From: Pyxicephalus adspersus
Taxonomy: Eukaryota > Chordata > Amphibia > Anura > Pyxicephalidae
Direction of reading: 5' to 3'
NCBI RefSeq assembly: GCF_032062135.1
Contig: NC_092861.1
Span: forward strand, 144,671,770-144,735,769
DNA: 64,000 nucleotides
Shown in pieces: positions 41,748 to 54,290 of the stretch (position 1 is the stretch's first letter; each line of letters begins with the position of its first letter). The notes beneath the pieces are model-generated. The model worked only from the letters and a program-made list of their open reading frames with translations. It made no database searches and was not told the DNA's origin. The translations under genes and the position numbers were made by a program.

Positions 41748-44700
41748 TTTTGCGTTTTGGCAAACAGAAGGACACTAGATCTGGATTAAACGGTCAAGGC
41801 AAACTCCATCTCTTGTGTACCTTTGTTTGCTGGAAAGTATCACCAACTTCCTGATTGGTTAACCAATCATTGGCCACTGTGCACGAAAACATCCCAAAAT
41901 ATTCATATAGCAAGCATGCATTGACAGTAATAGGTGCGGGTTGTGTCCCAAGGAGTGTACTAGTGCCCACTACTGACCACTGCTAGAGGTGCCAGGAAAA
42001 GGGGGAAGGAATGTCATGGGTTTGGGGTATGCTCTCCTCTCTTGCATAGAATGTATTGTGGTTTTGCTTCTTTCTGTTTTATGATTAGGCTTAAAAGAGA
42101 ACAATAAACTTTTTGTGCCTAATGGTCATTGCAAGCTAAGATGGCCAGGTTAAATTTAGCAGCATCAGCATGTGTGGTTAATGTAACTGAAACTTGCTTA
42201 CTTAAATATATTTTAAGGTCATATAAAGATTTATTCAGTATACTGTTTAAAAATAAAACCTGTTCTGCTTTTATCATAAGCAAATGTACAAAAATAACTT
42301 GATTTTTTTTACTATTTAAATTGTGTTTAACAATTACAATACTAAACTGATGGGTTCATCAGTTTAGTATTGTAACTGTTGAATACAATTTGAATAGTGA
42401 ACTGTGTTCAGTTGTCTTCTAATTATTACTTACCTGAGCTAACAGTAATAGTCTTGTTTATTAGCTACTGACCATTCAAAATGTCAATAAGTAGCACCTA
42501 AATAGATGTCTAAACTGCAAACATAGGAAACATTGTGCTGAGGAAGGATTATACACAGAATGCAAGCCAACAGGGATAAAAAAAAACTTTTTCTAGAGCT
42601 CGGTAAAGATAAAAAATGCATAATAATGTTTATATCTCTGTTTTTATCCAATAGAGGGACTTCTAAACTCATGTTCCTATCTGATTTGGTGAGAGAAGTC
42701 TTTTGTTTACAGAGCTCAGCAGCTCAATATATTATTCAAAGACAATCCTCAAAAGTAAATGGGTTAGAGAAGTAATTTTCTCTTTCCCCTCCCTTTAGAT
42801 GATTCTCTGAGGTTGTATTCTTTAAAGCGTACTTGTAGACAAGAGGGTCGGGCACAAGTAGCTACACCCAGAGTTCCATTCTGGAGCATCTCCGAAATCC
42901 CAAATTAGGGAAAACTCTATTCTTCAAATGGTAAAGAGTTCTTAAGGTTGCCCTGCCCCTGCCAAACCTCTCACCCTCATTATTCCTTCAGACAGTCATA
43001 GGCATCATTCATGGCTAGTCGAAGACCAGACCATGGCACCGAGCTTTGGTCCTGGGTCTCTATTTTACCATTGCTGCATTTAGTAGATACAACTCTATGG
43101 CTTTTCTTGCGCAATGTTGATTAGAGGAGATTTCGGGATGGGGGGGATTAATTGCCTGAACCCTAAGAAGCCCAGCTACTGTGTTGGAGATCTGACTCTC
43201 CTAATATAAGCAGTCGATGTCCTGAATATACAAATTTTAGCCAGGCTTCCCTTGGCTTGGAACCACTTGTGACCGGCACATCAAGAAACAAAGGAGCAGT
43301 CACATCTAAGCGGCTTTTTTCGGTCCTAGGACTTTTAAATGCAGTTGCATATGCTGACCAGACAGACACACAAAACAGTAGACGCCACCTTTAAATGGTT
43401 TCTGCTCAGTGTCAGGCGCAGGGTGACTTCCTTTGAAACTGATCTGCTCACTTGTCACGGATGGGTGTCTGACAGGTCATGCAATAAAAGACAATATGGA
43501 AAAGCCTAGCACCATGGAAAGCCCCAACACTTATTTTTAATCTGAGCGGCCAAATACAAAGGCCTGGTGTATGCAGCAGATCTTTATTTGATCATCCGAA
43601 GGAATGTTATTGCCTATGACACAATGAAATTTCTCTAGCGTGGAGCCATCTGACCGCAAAACTTTTATGACTTTTTTTTGTGTGTAGATGAAGCCACAGA
43701 ACCTGTCAGTAAATGGCAGGTTATTGGGGAGCTTTCAGAAACTTTACAAGTCTGCATTAATACTGATCTAAAATGTCACAGCAACAGTATCATTATCCAA
43801 AAAAAGTTCTTGATCTCCAGTGCAGTGACTTTGTCAGGCTGAAATGATGCTGCCAGTTTGCTCCAGGGAGGAGGAAGCATTTCCCTAAAGCAGAACTAAA
43901 CTTCAAAAATAAAAAAGTGCAAGCAGAGGAGTTTACTCCCTAATGTAAAGGTGTGCAGTATACTTGAACTTCACAGTCCTATACTCACTTTGCATTATAC
44001 TAAGTGTACTGTATATAATATAAATGGGCACAGAAAGTATCCAGAAAATGGAAGTCCAGTCATTCGATAAAGTCCAACTCCAGTTTTGCTTGCCAAGACC
44101 GCCACTATTTTTCCCTTGCCCTTTCCCAACATAACCTAGAAGATTGAGGACATACAACGGTGGAAATAAGAATGGCCTTGATCTAGAATCAGAATCAATA
44201 TAGCAACATCTGATTTTATTTTTGCAGGGCAACAAATTAAAAAAATATTATGTAACTTCAGCTTTTAAGAAAGTTTTCAATACTTTATCATTTATAATAA
44301 AAACTCAAAATATATAATATATATAGCCTAAAAGACGTAATTGTGCATTCCTATGTCTCATTTACAAAAGATCCCTTTGTTCCCTCATTAATTGTAAAAT
44401 GCCAGCATCATCAAACGGGCCGTTCTGGGGTAAAGTCAGTTTTTCCCCTTGAGCTCCTGTTCAGTGATTGTGTCTTCAAAGCTCTGTGGGTAAAGTGAGC
44501 GCTGTATGGGGGATCCGGTTACTTCTCTCTGCCTTTAATGAGGTTGAGCTTGTTTTCATTAACAGTTTTTCAGCTGTCCTGCCCAGACACATGATAAATA
44601 TGAGGTCAGCCTTTTGTTAACCCCCCCAAAAAAAAACCTTCTTTATGAAAACACTGTAAAGAATATCATACAGAGACATCCAGAAACATATTGAGTTAAC

Positions 44701-44755
44701 ATCGGACACTGGACATCAGACAAAAATCAACATTTAGGCTAAACAAAAAAAAAAA
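41748..44755. other. intergenic stretch without recognised genes
   Basis: Apart from the hairpin at 42308-42401 nothing could be assigned. The segment 44370-44620 is single-copy with developmental-enhancer-like texture, but weakly so. Confidence 0.4.
42308..42401. repeat. 94-nt hairpin: 45-nt arms, 4-nt loop
   Basis: The left arm 42308-42352 and right arm 42357-42401 pair at 40 of 45 positions around GGTT. The inner 19 bp are perfect (CATCAGTTTAGTATTGTAA and its complement). All five differences are transitions, four of which are G-U wobbles in the plus-strand RNA. It could be a decayed palindromic MITE or an expressed small-RNA precursor. Confidence 0.75.
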
Positions 44756-46694
44756 AGAATGCTACCAAAATGACCAATTCAACGGATCCCTCCTATGTCC
44801 ACCCCTTCTTTTGTTCATACTGATCTTCATGGCGTGAGGGGTATGTATGTAATATACATAGTGCAGTGATCAGGTGTATGTAATGTGCAGAGTGCAAGGG
44901 TCAGATGAATGTATTGTAAAATGTGTAGGGGTCAGGTGTATGTATTGTACAAAGTGTCAGGGTCAGGTTTATGTATTGTACATTGTGCAGGGTTCAAGGG
45001 CATGTAATGTACAGAGTACAAGGGTCAGGTGTATGTAATGTACAGGGTGCAAGGGTCAGGTGTAGGTATAGTACAAAGAACAGGGGCCAGGGGTTTGTAT
45101 TGTACAACGTGCAGGGGTCAGATGCATGTAATGTACAGAGTGTAGGAGTTAGGTGAATGTTTTGTACAAAGTACAGGGGTCAGGTGCATGTAATGTACAG
45201 AGTGCAAGGGTCAGGTGTATGTATAGTACAAAGTACAGGGGTCAGGGGTTTGTATTGCACACAGTACAGGGGTCAGGGGATTGTGTTGTACAAAGTACAG
45301 GGGTCAGGGGTTTGCACTGTACAAAGTGCAGGGGTCAAGTGCATGTAATGTACAGAGAGCAGGGGTTAGATGTGTGTATTGTACATAGTGCAGGTGTCAT
45401 TAGTATATACAGCCTATGCACAGACATCCTCAGTTTCCTATGTCATTGTTGGTGCCGCCTGGTGACAACATTGAGGAAACGTGACTAGCTTGACACCTTC
45501 CTCACATGGTTGGGGGCTGTTTCTTAAGTAATGTGTTCATAGCCCATTATATCCAACAACCAAGCAGTCAGGTGGCTGGAGATAAGAGCAACAAATTTTG
45601 CATCCTGTGGCCCAGGCGTGAACATAGGAAAGTGCACAGTTTACGGCTGTACGAGTAGCAGGACCTTGGTCCCTCACCAGCCAACTAGGGCCCTATGTCA
45701 CATCAACAGAAGTCCCCAAATCAGTTCTGCACTAGGGCCCACTGTTGGCTGTATCCTCCACTGCTGTGGCTTTTTCCCCAGATACATGCTGGGTCTTGAG
45801 GCTGCCATCTTGGTAGAGGCAGGGCTTTGCTTCCTCATATCAGAGTCTCCAGCAAAGAGAACACTGAGCACCACAAAAGGTACATCACCGAATCTCACAG
45901 AAGTCAGAGGCAGCAGTGCCTGACATGATCCCACACGGCCAATATACAACGATAAGGCGATAGGCACAAGGGAACCTAGGCGCCTCATAAACAAAAAAGC
46001 TAAATCTTCTTAGGTGCTTCTTTCCAAAAGTTCCCTATAACATAGCAAAACTTAACTTCTTGAGTTCAGGTCCTCTTTAATTTCTAAGGAATGCTTTCCG
46101 AATGGAATGCCTTTGAATGTTTACCACAAATGTAATGTTTTTTTATTTACATTTTGATGATTACAGAATTTTCCATTTTCATTCCTCATAATCTGTATTT
46201 CATCATTTGAAGGAACGGAAGCCTTCTCTCTGTCCCTAATTTCTTCTTTATTTTTTAGCATCTCAAGGAACTTTTCTTTGTTGTTGTTCTATTCTTAGCT
46301 GGGAGTGAGTAGGAGTTGATAATCGTGGTATGTTTATAACTTTACTATGTATGTGGTGCTGAGTCACCCCGTGGATTTGTGCCAAAGGGGGATGAAATTT
46401 GTTATTGTTCTTCATGTAAATTCACACACAAACACCCAATTTGTGATTCAATACAATTTTTGGATTTATAAAATAAAAGCAGCTATTTTGGGAATGTACA
46501 TTTCAGGAAATGCTGTTAATACTTAGTGAATGTTTACTAAATTTGCGCCACAAAGGAATTCTATGCTGCAAGAATATGCAACAGCACCAAGCGTGCATTG
46601 GAGAATTTAATAAAAACAAATAAATATGTATTGTTTTCATTTGAAATTGAAATTTCCATCTGTTTTTAAATCTTTTCTGGGATTTGCTCCCTTT
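44756..46694. repeat. 1939-bp tandem duplication, copy 1
   Basis: It runs from AGAATGCTACCAAAATG to GGGATTTGCTCCCTTT. Only about seven substitutions were noticed against copy 2. It contains the 31-bp minisatellite, then non-coding sequence including a conserved-looking minus frame (45698-45994) that has no family feature. Confidence 0.95.
44838..45406. repeat. 31-bp minisatellite (copy 1)
   Basis: About 18 units approximate TGTATGTAATGTACAGAGTG followed by CAGGGGTCAGG. A 31-bp unit shifts the frame each time, yet all three plus frames stay largely open, giving repeated VQGSGVCNVQ-like peptides. Confidence 0.9.
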
Positions 46695-48633
46695 AGAATG
46701 CTACCAAAATGACCAATTCAACGGATCCCTCCTATGTCCACCCCTTCTTTTGTTCATACTGATCTTCATGGCGTGAGGGGTATGTATGTAATATACATAG
46801 TGCAGTGATCAGGTGTATGTAATGTGCAGAGTGCAAGGGTCAGATGAATGTATTGTAAAATGTGTAGGGGTCAGGTGTATGTATTGTACAAAGTGTCAGG
46901 GTCAGGTGTATGTATTGTACATTGTGCAGGGTTCAAGGGCATGTAATGTACAGAGTACAAGGGTCAGGTGTATGTAATGTACAGGGTGCAAGGGTCAGGT
47001 GTAGGTATAGTACAAAGTACAGGGGCCAGGGGTTTGTATTGTACAACGTGCAGGGGTCAGATGCATGTAATGTACAGAGTGTAGGAGTTAGGTGAATGTT
47101 TTGTACATAGTACAGGGGTCAGGTGCATGTAATGTACAGAGTGCAAGGGTCAGGTGTATGTATAGTACAAAGTACAGGGGTCAGGGGTTTGTATTGCACA
47201 CAGTACAGGGGTCAGGGGATTGTGTTGTACAAAGTACAGGGGTCAGGGGTTTGCACTGTACAAAGTGCAGGGGTCAAGTGCATGTAATGTACAGAGAGTA
47301 GGGGTTAGATGTGTGTATTGTACATAGTGCAGGTGTCATTAGTATATACAGCCTATGCACAGACATCCTCAGTTTCCTATGTCATTGTTGGTGCCGCCTG
47401 GTGACAACATTGAGGAAACGTGACTGGCTTGACACCTTCCTCACATGGTTGGGGGCTGTTTCTTAAGTAATGTGTTCATAGCCCATTATATCCAACAACC
47501 AAGCAGTCAGGTGGCTGGAGATAAGAGCAACAAATTTTGCATCCTGTGGCCCAGGCGTGAACATAGGAAAGTGCACAGTTTACGGCTGTACGAGTAGCAG
47601 GACCTTGGTCCCTCACCAGCCAACTAGGGCCCTATGTCACATCAACAGAAGTCCCCAAATCAGTTCTGCACTGGGGCCCACTGTTGGCTGTATCCTCCAC
47701 TGCTGTGGCTTTTTCCCCTGATACATGCTGGGTCTTGAGGCTGCCATCTTGGTAGAGGCAGGGCTTTGCTTCCTCATATCAGAGTCTCCAGCAAAGAGAA
47801 CACTGAGCACCACAAAAGGTACATCACCGAATCTCACAGAAGTCAGAGGCAGCAGTGCCTGACATGATCCCACACGGCCAATATACAACGATAAGGCGAT
47901 AGGCACAAGGGAACCTAGGCGCCTCATAAACAAAAAAGCTAAATCTTCTTAGGTGCTTCTTTCCAAAAGTTCCCTATAACATAGCAAAACTTAACTTCTT
48001 GAGTTCAGGTCCTCTTTAATTTCTAAGGAATGCTTTCCGAATGGAATGCCTTTGAATGTTTACCACAAATGTAATGTTTTTTTATTTACATTTTGATGAT
48101 TACAGAATTTTCCATTTTCATTCCTCATAATCTGTATTTCATCATTTGAAGGAACGGAAGCCTTCTCTCTGTCCCTAATTTCTTCTTTATTTTTTAGCAT
48201 CTCAAGGAACTTTTCTTTGTTGTTGTTCTATTCTTAGCTGGGAGTGAGTAGGAGTTGATAATCGTGGTATGTTTATAACTTTACTATGTATGTGGTGCTG
48301 AGTCACCCCGTGGATTTGTGCCAAAGGGGGATGAAATTTGTTATTGTTCTTCATGTAAATTCACACACAAACACCCAATTTGTGATTCAATACAATTTTT
48401 GGATTTATAAAATAAAAGCAGCTATTTTGGGAATGTACATTTCAGGAAATGCTGTTAATACTTAGTGAATGTTTACTAAATTTGCGCCACAAAGGAATTC
48501 TATGCTGCAAGAATATGCAACAGCACCAAGCGTGCATTGGAGAATTTAATAAAAACAAATAAATATGTATTGTTTTCATTTGAAATTGAAATTTCCATCT
48601 GTTTTTAAATCTTTTCTGGGATTTGCTCCCTTT
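46695..48633. repeat. 1939-bp tandem duplication, copy 2
   Basis: It follows copy 1 head-to-tail with no spacer and ends GGGATTTGCTCCCTTT before CTAAACATC. Confidence 0.95.
46777..47345. repeat. 31-bp minisatellite (copy 2)
   Basis: Same number and order of units as 44838-45406, so the array was duplicated as part of the larger block and has not changed length since. Confidence 0.9.
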
Positions 48634-49470
48634 CTAAACATCTACAGGTCTTAAGTTGATATTGTTTTTATTATTTTAAGAATAAAGCCCAATACTAGCT
48701 TTTCTTTGGAAACATAAAATGCCTTATCTAAAGCATTGTTCTCCAGGCACAATTACAGCACTTATATGTTGATGACGCCCAGCACCATTTACCAACTTCC
48801 TGTAATTCCAGGGTGTCAAGAACACACCCCCTGGGGAGGGGCCTCATTCAGCAGTTCTTAGCTTGCTCTGTCCTCTGCTGTATTTCAGAATCTACCAATG
48901 GCAAATAATGAACTTTCCTAATATTTGAATGAATAAAAGTTTGTATAGTATAGGGTTTTTGTTGCTGTCCGAGATTCACCTATTTAGAGAAATCTCCTGT
49001 ATGCAGGGGGAGGAGGGTATTATGTGAAATGCAGAAAGATGTGCTATAGGTGGGCCCTGGTGGGCTGTCAGCAATAAAATAAAGAGATCTTCCAGCAGTA
49101 ATTCCACATTCTGATCCTGTCCATTTCTGAATTCTAATTATTCCTGACCTCCTTAGTGTGTTCTGGTTTCTTCTGTTACATTACCTATGGTATGAAATAA
49201 ATAAAAAAATCCAGCAGAAATGGTGGAAGTGCGGCATAGCAGGCACATCAGGTGTGCAATCGCAGTAATCCTAATCCAGAGATAGTGGAAGGCCTTCATA
49301 ATCTGAATAGAAGGTATGCAGACCTTAGAACTCAATGCAGGGAGGGTGGAAGCTCCTTATAATGAGCACAGTAGGGGTACAGACCTGGGAACTCAGTACA
49401 GGAATTGTGGAAACACCTCATATTAGACACAGGAGGCCTATTTAGATAGGCAGATAGAAATTGGAAAGTA
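48634..49470. other. unannotated intergenic stretch
   Basis: No gene or repeat recognised. Confidence 0.45.
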
Positions 49471-49972
49471 CAGGTAGTCCTCCGGTTACATACGAGATAG
49501 GGACTGTAGGTTTGTTCTTAAGTTGAATTTGTATGTAAGTCGGAACAGGTACCTAATTTTAATAAATACAATTAGGACAGATGTTTGGGTCAACATATTA
49601 TTAAGCAGCATGGTGTCAGTTACTGTATAAAATCCTCACTGTGAGTTAATCGCAATAAAGCAAAAAAAAAAAAACTTTATGGAGCCCAGACATTCATTAA
49701 CCTCCTGGAGAAAGCTGTGCTTTGATATGCAAAAAGAAGCAACTGCAGAGTTTGTCTTGGTCATTAAAGAGTTATGAGATGTTGCAGAAGAGCTCAGCCC
49801 TTAGGATCACCCACAACCTCAGCTGTGTTTAGCAAAAGATTTCATCTGCAAGTCATTCAAACCACCCCTCCCCCCATCAAACCTCTGTCCTGCAGCGGAG
49901 AAAGCAGGGAAGCTTTGTTCGTATCTAGGAGTCGTTCTTATGTAAGATGTCCTTAACCCGGGGACTACCTAT
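49471..49972. mobile_element. pogo/Tigger-like element (copy 2)
   Basis: CAGGTAGTCCTCCGGTTACA to GGGACTACCT, TA before the left end. It shares GTTCTTAAGTTGAATTTGTA, AGTTACTGTATAAAATCCTC and TGATATGCAAAAAGAAGCAA with 51793-52319, and is inverted relative to 5046-6043. Confidence 0.75.
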
Positions 49973-51792
49973 AGTATACTGAGGCTGTCCCTGTTCTGGG
50001 TAATGCAAAATTGTCCTTCTGATGGACAATTTTTGTCAGACTCTATTCAGGAATTTAGAGACTGTAGATGATACAGCAATGTAAAATTAGCTAGTAGTAG
50101 GACATTTTATTATTGTAGAATTATCCAAAAAAATACAAATAGTTTTTTTTTTTTTAACTGCAATAATTAGGATACTACAGCTAAAGTTGGCCAGCAGTAG
50201 AAAATGTAAAATGGTGCAAGCTGGAGCTTTACTATAACAGGATACTGCAGAGGGTACAGTAGTAAAAAAACTGGCCAGCAGCGGGACAGTGGGGGGTAAC
50301 AGGGATAGTAGGCCCAACCGGTATGGCTTAACTTTTATTTTATCTATAGGAATGAAGAGTAAATGATACATGTGAATTATATAATGTGAAGTGGTTTAGG
50401 TGCACACCCTTCTTGTAATAAAATTATTTCTTTGAGGTAGCGGAATTATTTCCATGATGTGGTGATTGACTGTTGTAGGAGCTAGCAATCAGAAATAAAC
50501 TATAGTTTCAATGATCCGAATCATTCCCTATGTCAGTTTTTTTCTATGAATTTTCTATACCAGCTCTTCGAATGCAAGGACACAATGGCTGCTCTGTGTT
50601 CCCCTTTATATAATAAGGGTGCAGGTGTATCCAAAAGCCAAAAGTCTCCTGGGCGAACCTGTGCCAGGAACAGTAATAGGTGAATCTATAGTAGCAGAGA
50701 TCCCCAAACATATTCCCAATACCAACATTAAAATTTTCTCTTAACTTTAAAGCTATGTTCAAATGGATGGCCAACATGCCATGCAATTACCCTCCTAAGC
50801 ACCCTATATCAATCACTACATATCCAGAAGCACGTACATGTGGTTTTAATAGGCATTTTGTAGTCTTTGTCAAACTGCTATAGGAGTTTTATTTCAAAGC
50901 TTGCATTTGTCCTGTGCAGATTATGAAGGGGTACATGAAAGGTAAACACATAATTTGCCCTCCCAAATGCTATGTCTATGAAAGCAATTCAGCAGAAAAC
51001 CAGCAAGGCAGGGAAGTCTTGCTACAGGGACAAAAATGCTGTGAAAAAAGGATTTTCAGCTACTACCAGCATAGCCCCCATCGGTCCCAGTTTCAACCTC
51101 TGTATTTGTCACTTTTTGCCACTTTAAAATGCTGGGAGGTACAGTATGCCTCAGGGGCGATCAGTGGTCTTGGTGGTACATTTTTTTATTCACAGTGAAC
51201 CGCTAAGGTACCTCTCACGTTGACCATCAGTCATACTGTATCCTAAACCCTTGACCACTAAATCCTAACCCAGTCCCTGTTCTGCAGCTGCCTCTGCAGA
51301 TCTTTATTTCCTTTTCTTTGCAGATCTTGCAACCAATAACATCAATGACTGTGTATTCCAAAAAAGCCTGGTCTGTCTTTATTTACCCCTTGTGCCCTGA
51401 AGGGGGCAGTAATATCTCATATGTATGTACACCAGGGAAGCCAAATCTTACAAAGTTTGATACTTGCTGCTCAGCATAATGCAGTCAGATAATATGCAAT
51501 TGACATGGCTGCCCGGTAGCAAGTTGAAGCTGATTCATTAGAATTCACCGTCTGCGGGACACATTTTACAATCCAGGGGCACAAATAAATCCGGCCTAAT
51601 AGACTACACAGTGCCTTGGGGTTGGTAGCAATCTAACAGGTTCTCTTTAAAGTAGAACTAGTGATAGGTACAGGTATGCATGAACAAATCGGTAACTAGT
51701 TTACGTATGTTATTATAACTTAATCGTGGTGCCAATGCTCAAAAATTGTTTGCAATTGTTTCCAGCAATATTAGGAATGATCAAGCTCTGTA
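49973..51792. other. unannotated intergenic stretch
   Basis: No gene or repeat recognised; frames at 50087-50371 (minus) and 50914-51198 (plus) have no family features. Confidence 0.45.
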
Positions 51793-52319
51793 CAGGTAGT
51801 CCCCGGGTTACATACAAGATAGGGAATGTAGGTTTGTTCTTAAGTTGAATTTGTATGTAAGTTGGAACAGGAACATTGGTTTAATAAATACAATTAGGAC
51901 AGATGTTTGTCTCAACATATTATTAGGCAGCATGGTGTCAGTTACTGTATAAAATCCTCACTGTGAGTTAATCAAAAACAAAGCAAAAAAAATAAAAAAA
52001 ATCTATATGGAGCCTAGACATTCATTAACTTCATTAAATTCATTAACTTCTGGAGCAAGCTGTGCTTTGATATGCAAAAAGAAACAACTGCAGAGTTTGT
52101 GTTGGTCATTAAAGAGTTACAAGATGTTACGGACAGCTCAGCCCTTAAGATCACCCACAACCTCAGCTGTGTTCAGCAAAAGATTTCTTCTGCATTTCAT
52201 GCAAACTGCCCCCCTTCCCCCATATCAAGCCTCCATCCTGCACACCAGGGAGCTGTGAAGCTCTGTTCGTATCAAGGAGTCATCAGTATGTCGGATGTCC
52301 TTAATTTGGGGACTACCTG
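51793..52319. mobile_element. pogo/Tigger-like element (copy 3)
   Basis: CAGGTAGTCCCCGGGTTACA to GGGGACTACCTG; TA precedes the left end. It is an uninterrupted reference for the family, about 527 bp, with no intact transposase. Confidence 0.8.
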
Positions 52320-52377
52320 TTCTTTGGAGACAGGAGGGGAAATGCATAGAATATAACTGGGTAAAGAAATGACACTA

Positions 52378-52515
52378 GGGACTGTTGATCCGGAGTATAT
52401 CTGATTGGCGGAATTGGACTCAGGAAGGAATTTTTCCCGTTAGAGCAAATTGAACCATGTTTTATAAGGGTTTTATAAGGGTTTTATTCCGCCTTCCTCT
52501 GGATCAACTTTGCAT
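52378..52515. repeat. short inverted-end repeat
   Basis: GTTGATCCGGAG and CCTCTGGATCAAC are inverted ends around GGACTCAGGAAGGAATTTTT and an internal duplicated TTTTATAAGGG. A fragment of the same ends (GTTGATCCGGAGGAAGGC) is at about 11720. Confidence 0.5.
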
Positions 52516-53027
52516 ACATAGATCTATATGGAATGTTCAGGTTTTTTGGTTTGTTTTATTTTCCAAGTGGTTAAACCTGGAACAGCTATAGTAGACAATA
52601 GTGGTCTGTCTTTGCTGCTGCAGCACAATGGGTTGCCAAACACCGGAGGGTGGATGTACCAATGGTAAATTTTCACCCGAAATAATCGCCTCGGGTGATG
52701 AAAATTTTGCTCCTGTATGCAGCTTTAATGTCAGTCATTTACATACTACTGTACAGAAGAACCCTGCACAAATAGCCAGTCGGTTGCATTGCTGATGTGC
52801 TAAGAAGGAACTTCTGGTGTAAGTAGAAAGCAGTGACAGAGAGATTAACTAATCAATCTGCTGCTTCCTCTTCGCTGTCCAATCACGGACATAGGGAGGG
52901 GCTAGACCTAGTTCTAATAATTATTGCAGTGGAATACAAATCAGGTCTTCAAGCTGCCTGTGCTGGGTGCAAAACTGTGCAAATCTCAATCCTGGGAGGA
53001 TATACGTTACAAATTATTAGAAAAAAA

Positions 53028-53163
53028 AGATTGTAAGCCTTCTGAGCAAGGTCCTCTCCTCCTCCTATGTCACTGTCTGTATCTGTCTGTCATTTGCAAC
53101 CCCTATTTAATGTACAGCTCTGCTTAATATGTTGGTGCTATATAAATACTGTTTCATAATACT
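53028..53163 (+). mobile_element. L2/CR1-like LINE 3' tail
   Basis: AAGATTGTAAGCCTTCTGAG, GTGTCACTGTCTG-type words (TATGTCACTGTCTGTATCTG) and TTGGTGCTATATAAATACTG in order. Confidence 0.8.
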
Positions 53164-54145
53164 AACTATATTCTTTAATTTAAAGACTATTGTGTACCCT
53201 TCATTTCCAGTCTGAATATATCTGGACCAGTTCTACAACCGTCTAGTCGCTAATTTACCTCCCAAAACGTGGAGGGCTTATTAATGTCTAGTACAAACGA
53301 ATTCTTTCCATCTGAGCTGTAACATAAAAAAAGAGGGGAATCCATAGCTGGAAACATTGGAAGGGGGGGACTTTTTTACATTATTAAAAAAAAAGAAACA
53401 AGCATCTAGAAAATATTGATTTAATAAATGAAAGGCATTCCATTCTTTCCTATTGTGTAACATATCCTCCGTTTTATAACCGATCAGTAGGAATTTGTAA
53501 TGTGGAATATTTGAAGCAACGTTTCGTCGGCCAATTGAATCCTAGTTTCCCGTTCAGTATTTTTGTAAGCCGGTGTGCCAACTTCTCAGAGCAAAAGAGA
53601 GAGAAATAGAGAAAAAAAAAAAGTTTGAGCAGACAGCATTAAATAGTTGATTTGTCATCAAATTCTTTCTCAACCACCACTGCAAGGAACTCCTGGAATT
53701 TTAAAGTACATGCTCCTCTGCAGACTGAACCAGTCCTGAAAGAAGAATGAACACTGAAGTGTGGATTGCTGTATGCGGAAGGGGATCACATACAATGCAG
53801 TTCTGGCAAGTGTAGAAATTCTTCCCAACTTGTCAAAACTTAAAAGGGGTTGTAACAGGCTGAACAAACAACTTTTCTTTGTGATTGTATCTGACGGGTC
53901 CGGTGCCAGGAACAAACGGGAAGGGTATAGCAGCCTGATCTTTTTTTTTTAAGAACATGAAAACTCAATCCCATATAAAAAGCACTAACGGGTGTGCAAA
54001 TCCTAATAATGAATATATATGTTCCCTTTTGGGTTCTTAAAAATGACCACAGCCCTTCCCTTTAGTCTTGCACAGTTGTACGGCTCTTCTCCTGGGCTGA
54101 AATCGCTTACTCTGATTTCATTGCACACTGTGAGCTTCTCATAAT
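53164..54145. other. unannotated intergenic stretch
   Basis: 53210-53560 is single-copy with a few retained CpGs, possibly regulatory. No gene. Confidence 0.35.
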
Positions 54146-54290
54146 GGGCCTGATTTATTAAAGCTCTCCAAGGCTGGACAGGATACACTTTCATCAGTAA
54201 TCCAGCAAACCTGGAATGGGTTTTCCTAAAAGTCATTTGCAAATGTGTTCAATCCTGGAGCAGATCCATTCCAGGTTTACTGGATCAGGA
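54146..54290. mobile_element. palindromic MITE copy
   Basis: GGGCCTGATTTATTAAAGCT at the left; AGCAAACCTGGAATGGGTT and CCATTCCAGGTTTACTGG mark the two inner arms. The right terminus is lost. Confidence 0.7.

Noticed and set aside
45153..45488. 111-residue Cys/Val/Gly repeat protein
   Set aside because: Translation of the 31-bp minisatellite; the frame shifts every unit and the same peptides appear in other frames.
45698..45994. 98-residue minus frame preserved in both copies of the tandem duplication (also 47637-47933)
   Set aside because: Its preservation only reflects the recent duplication; it has no family feature or splice context.
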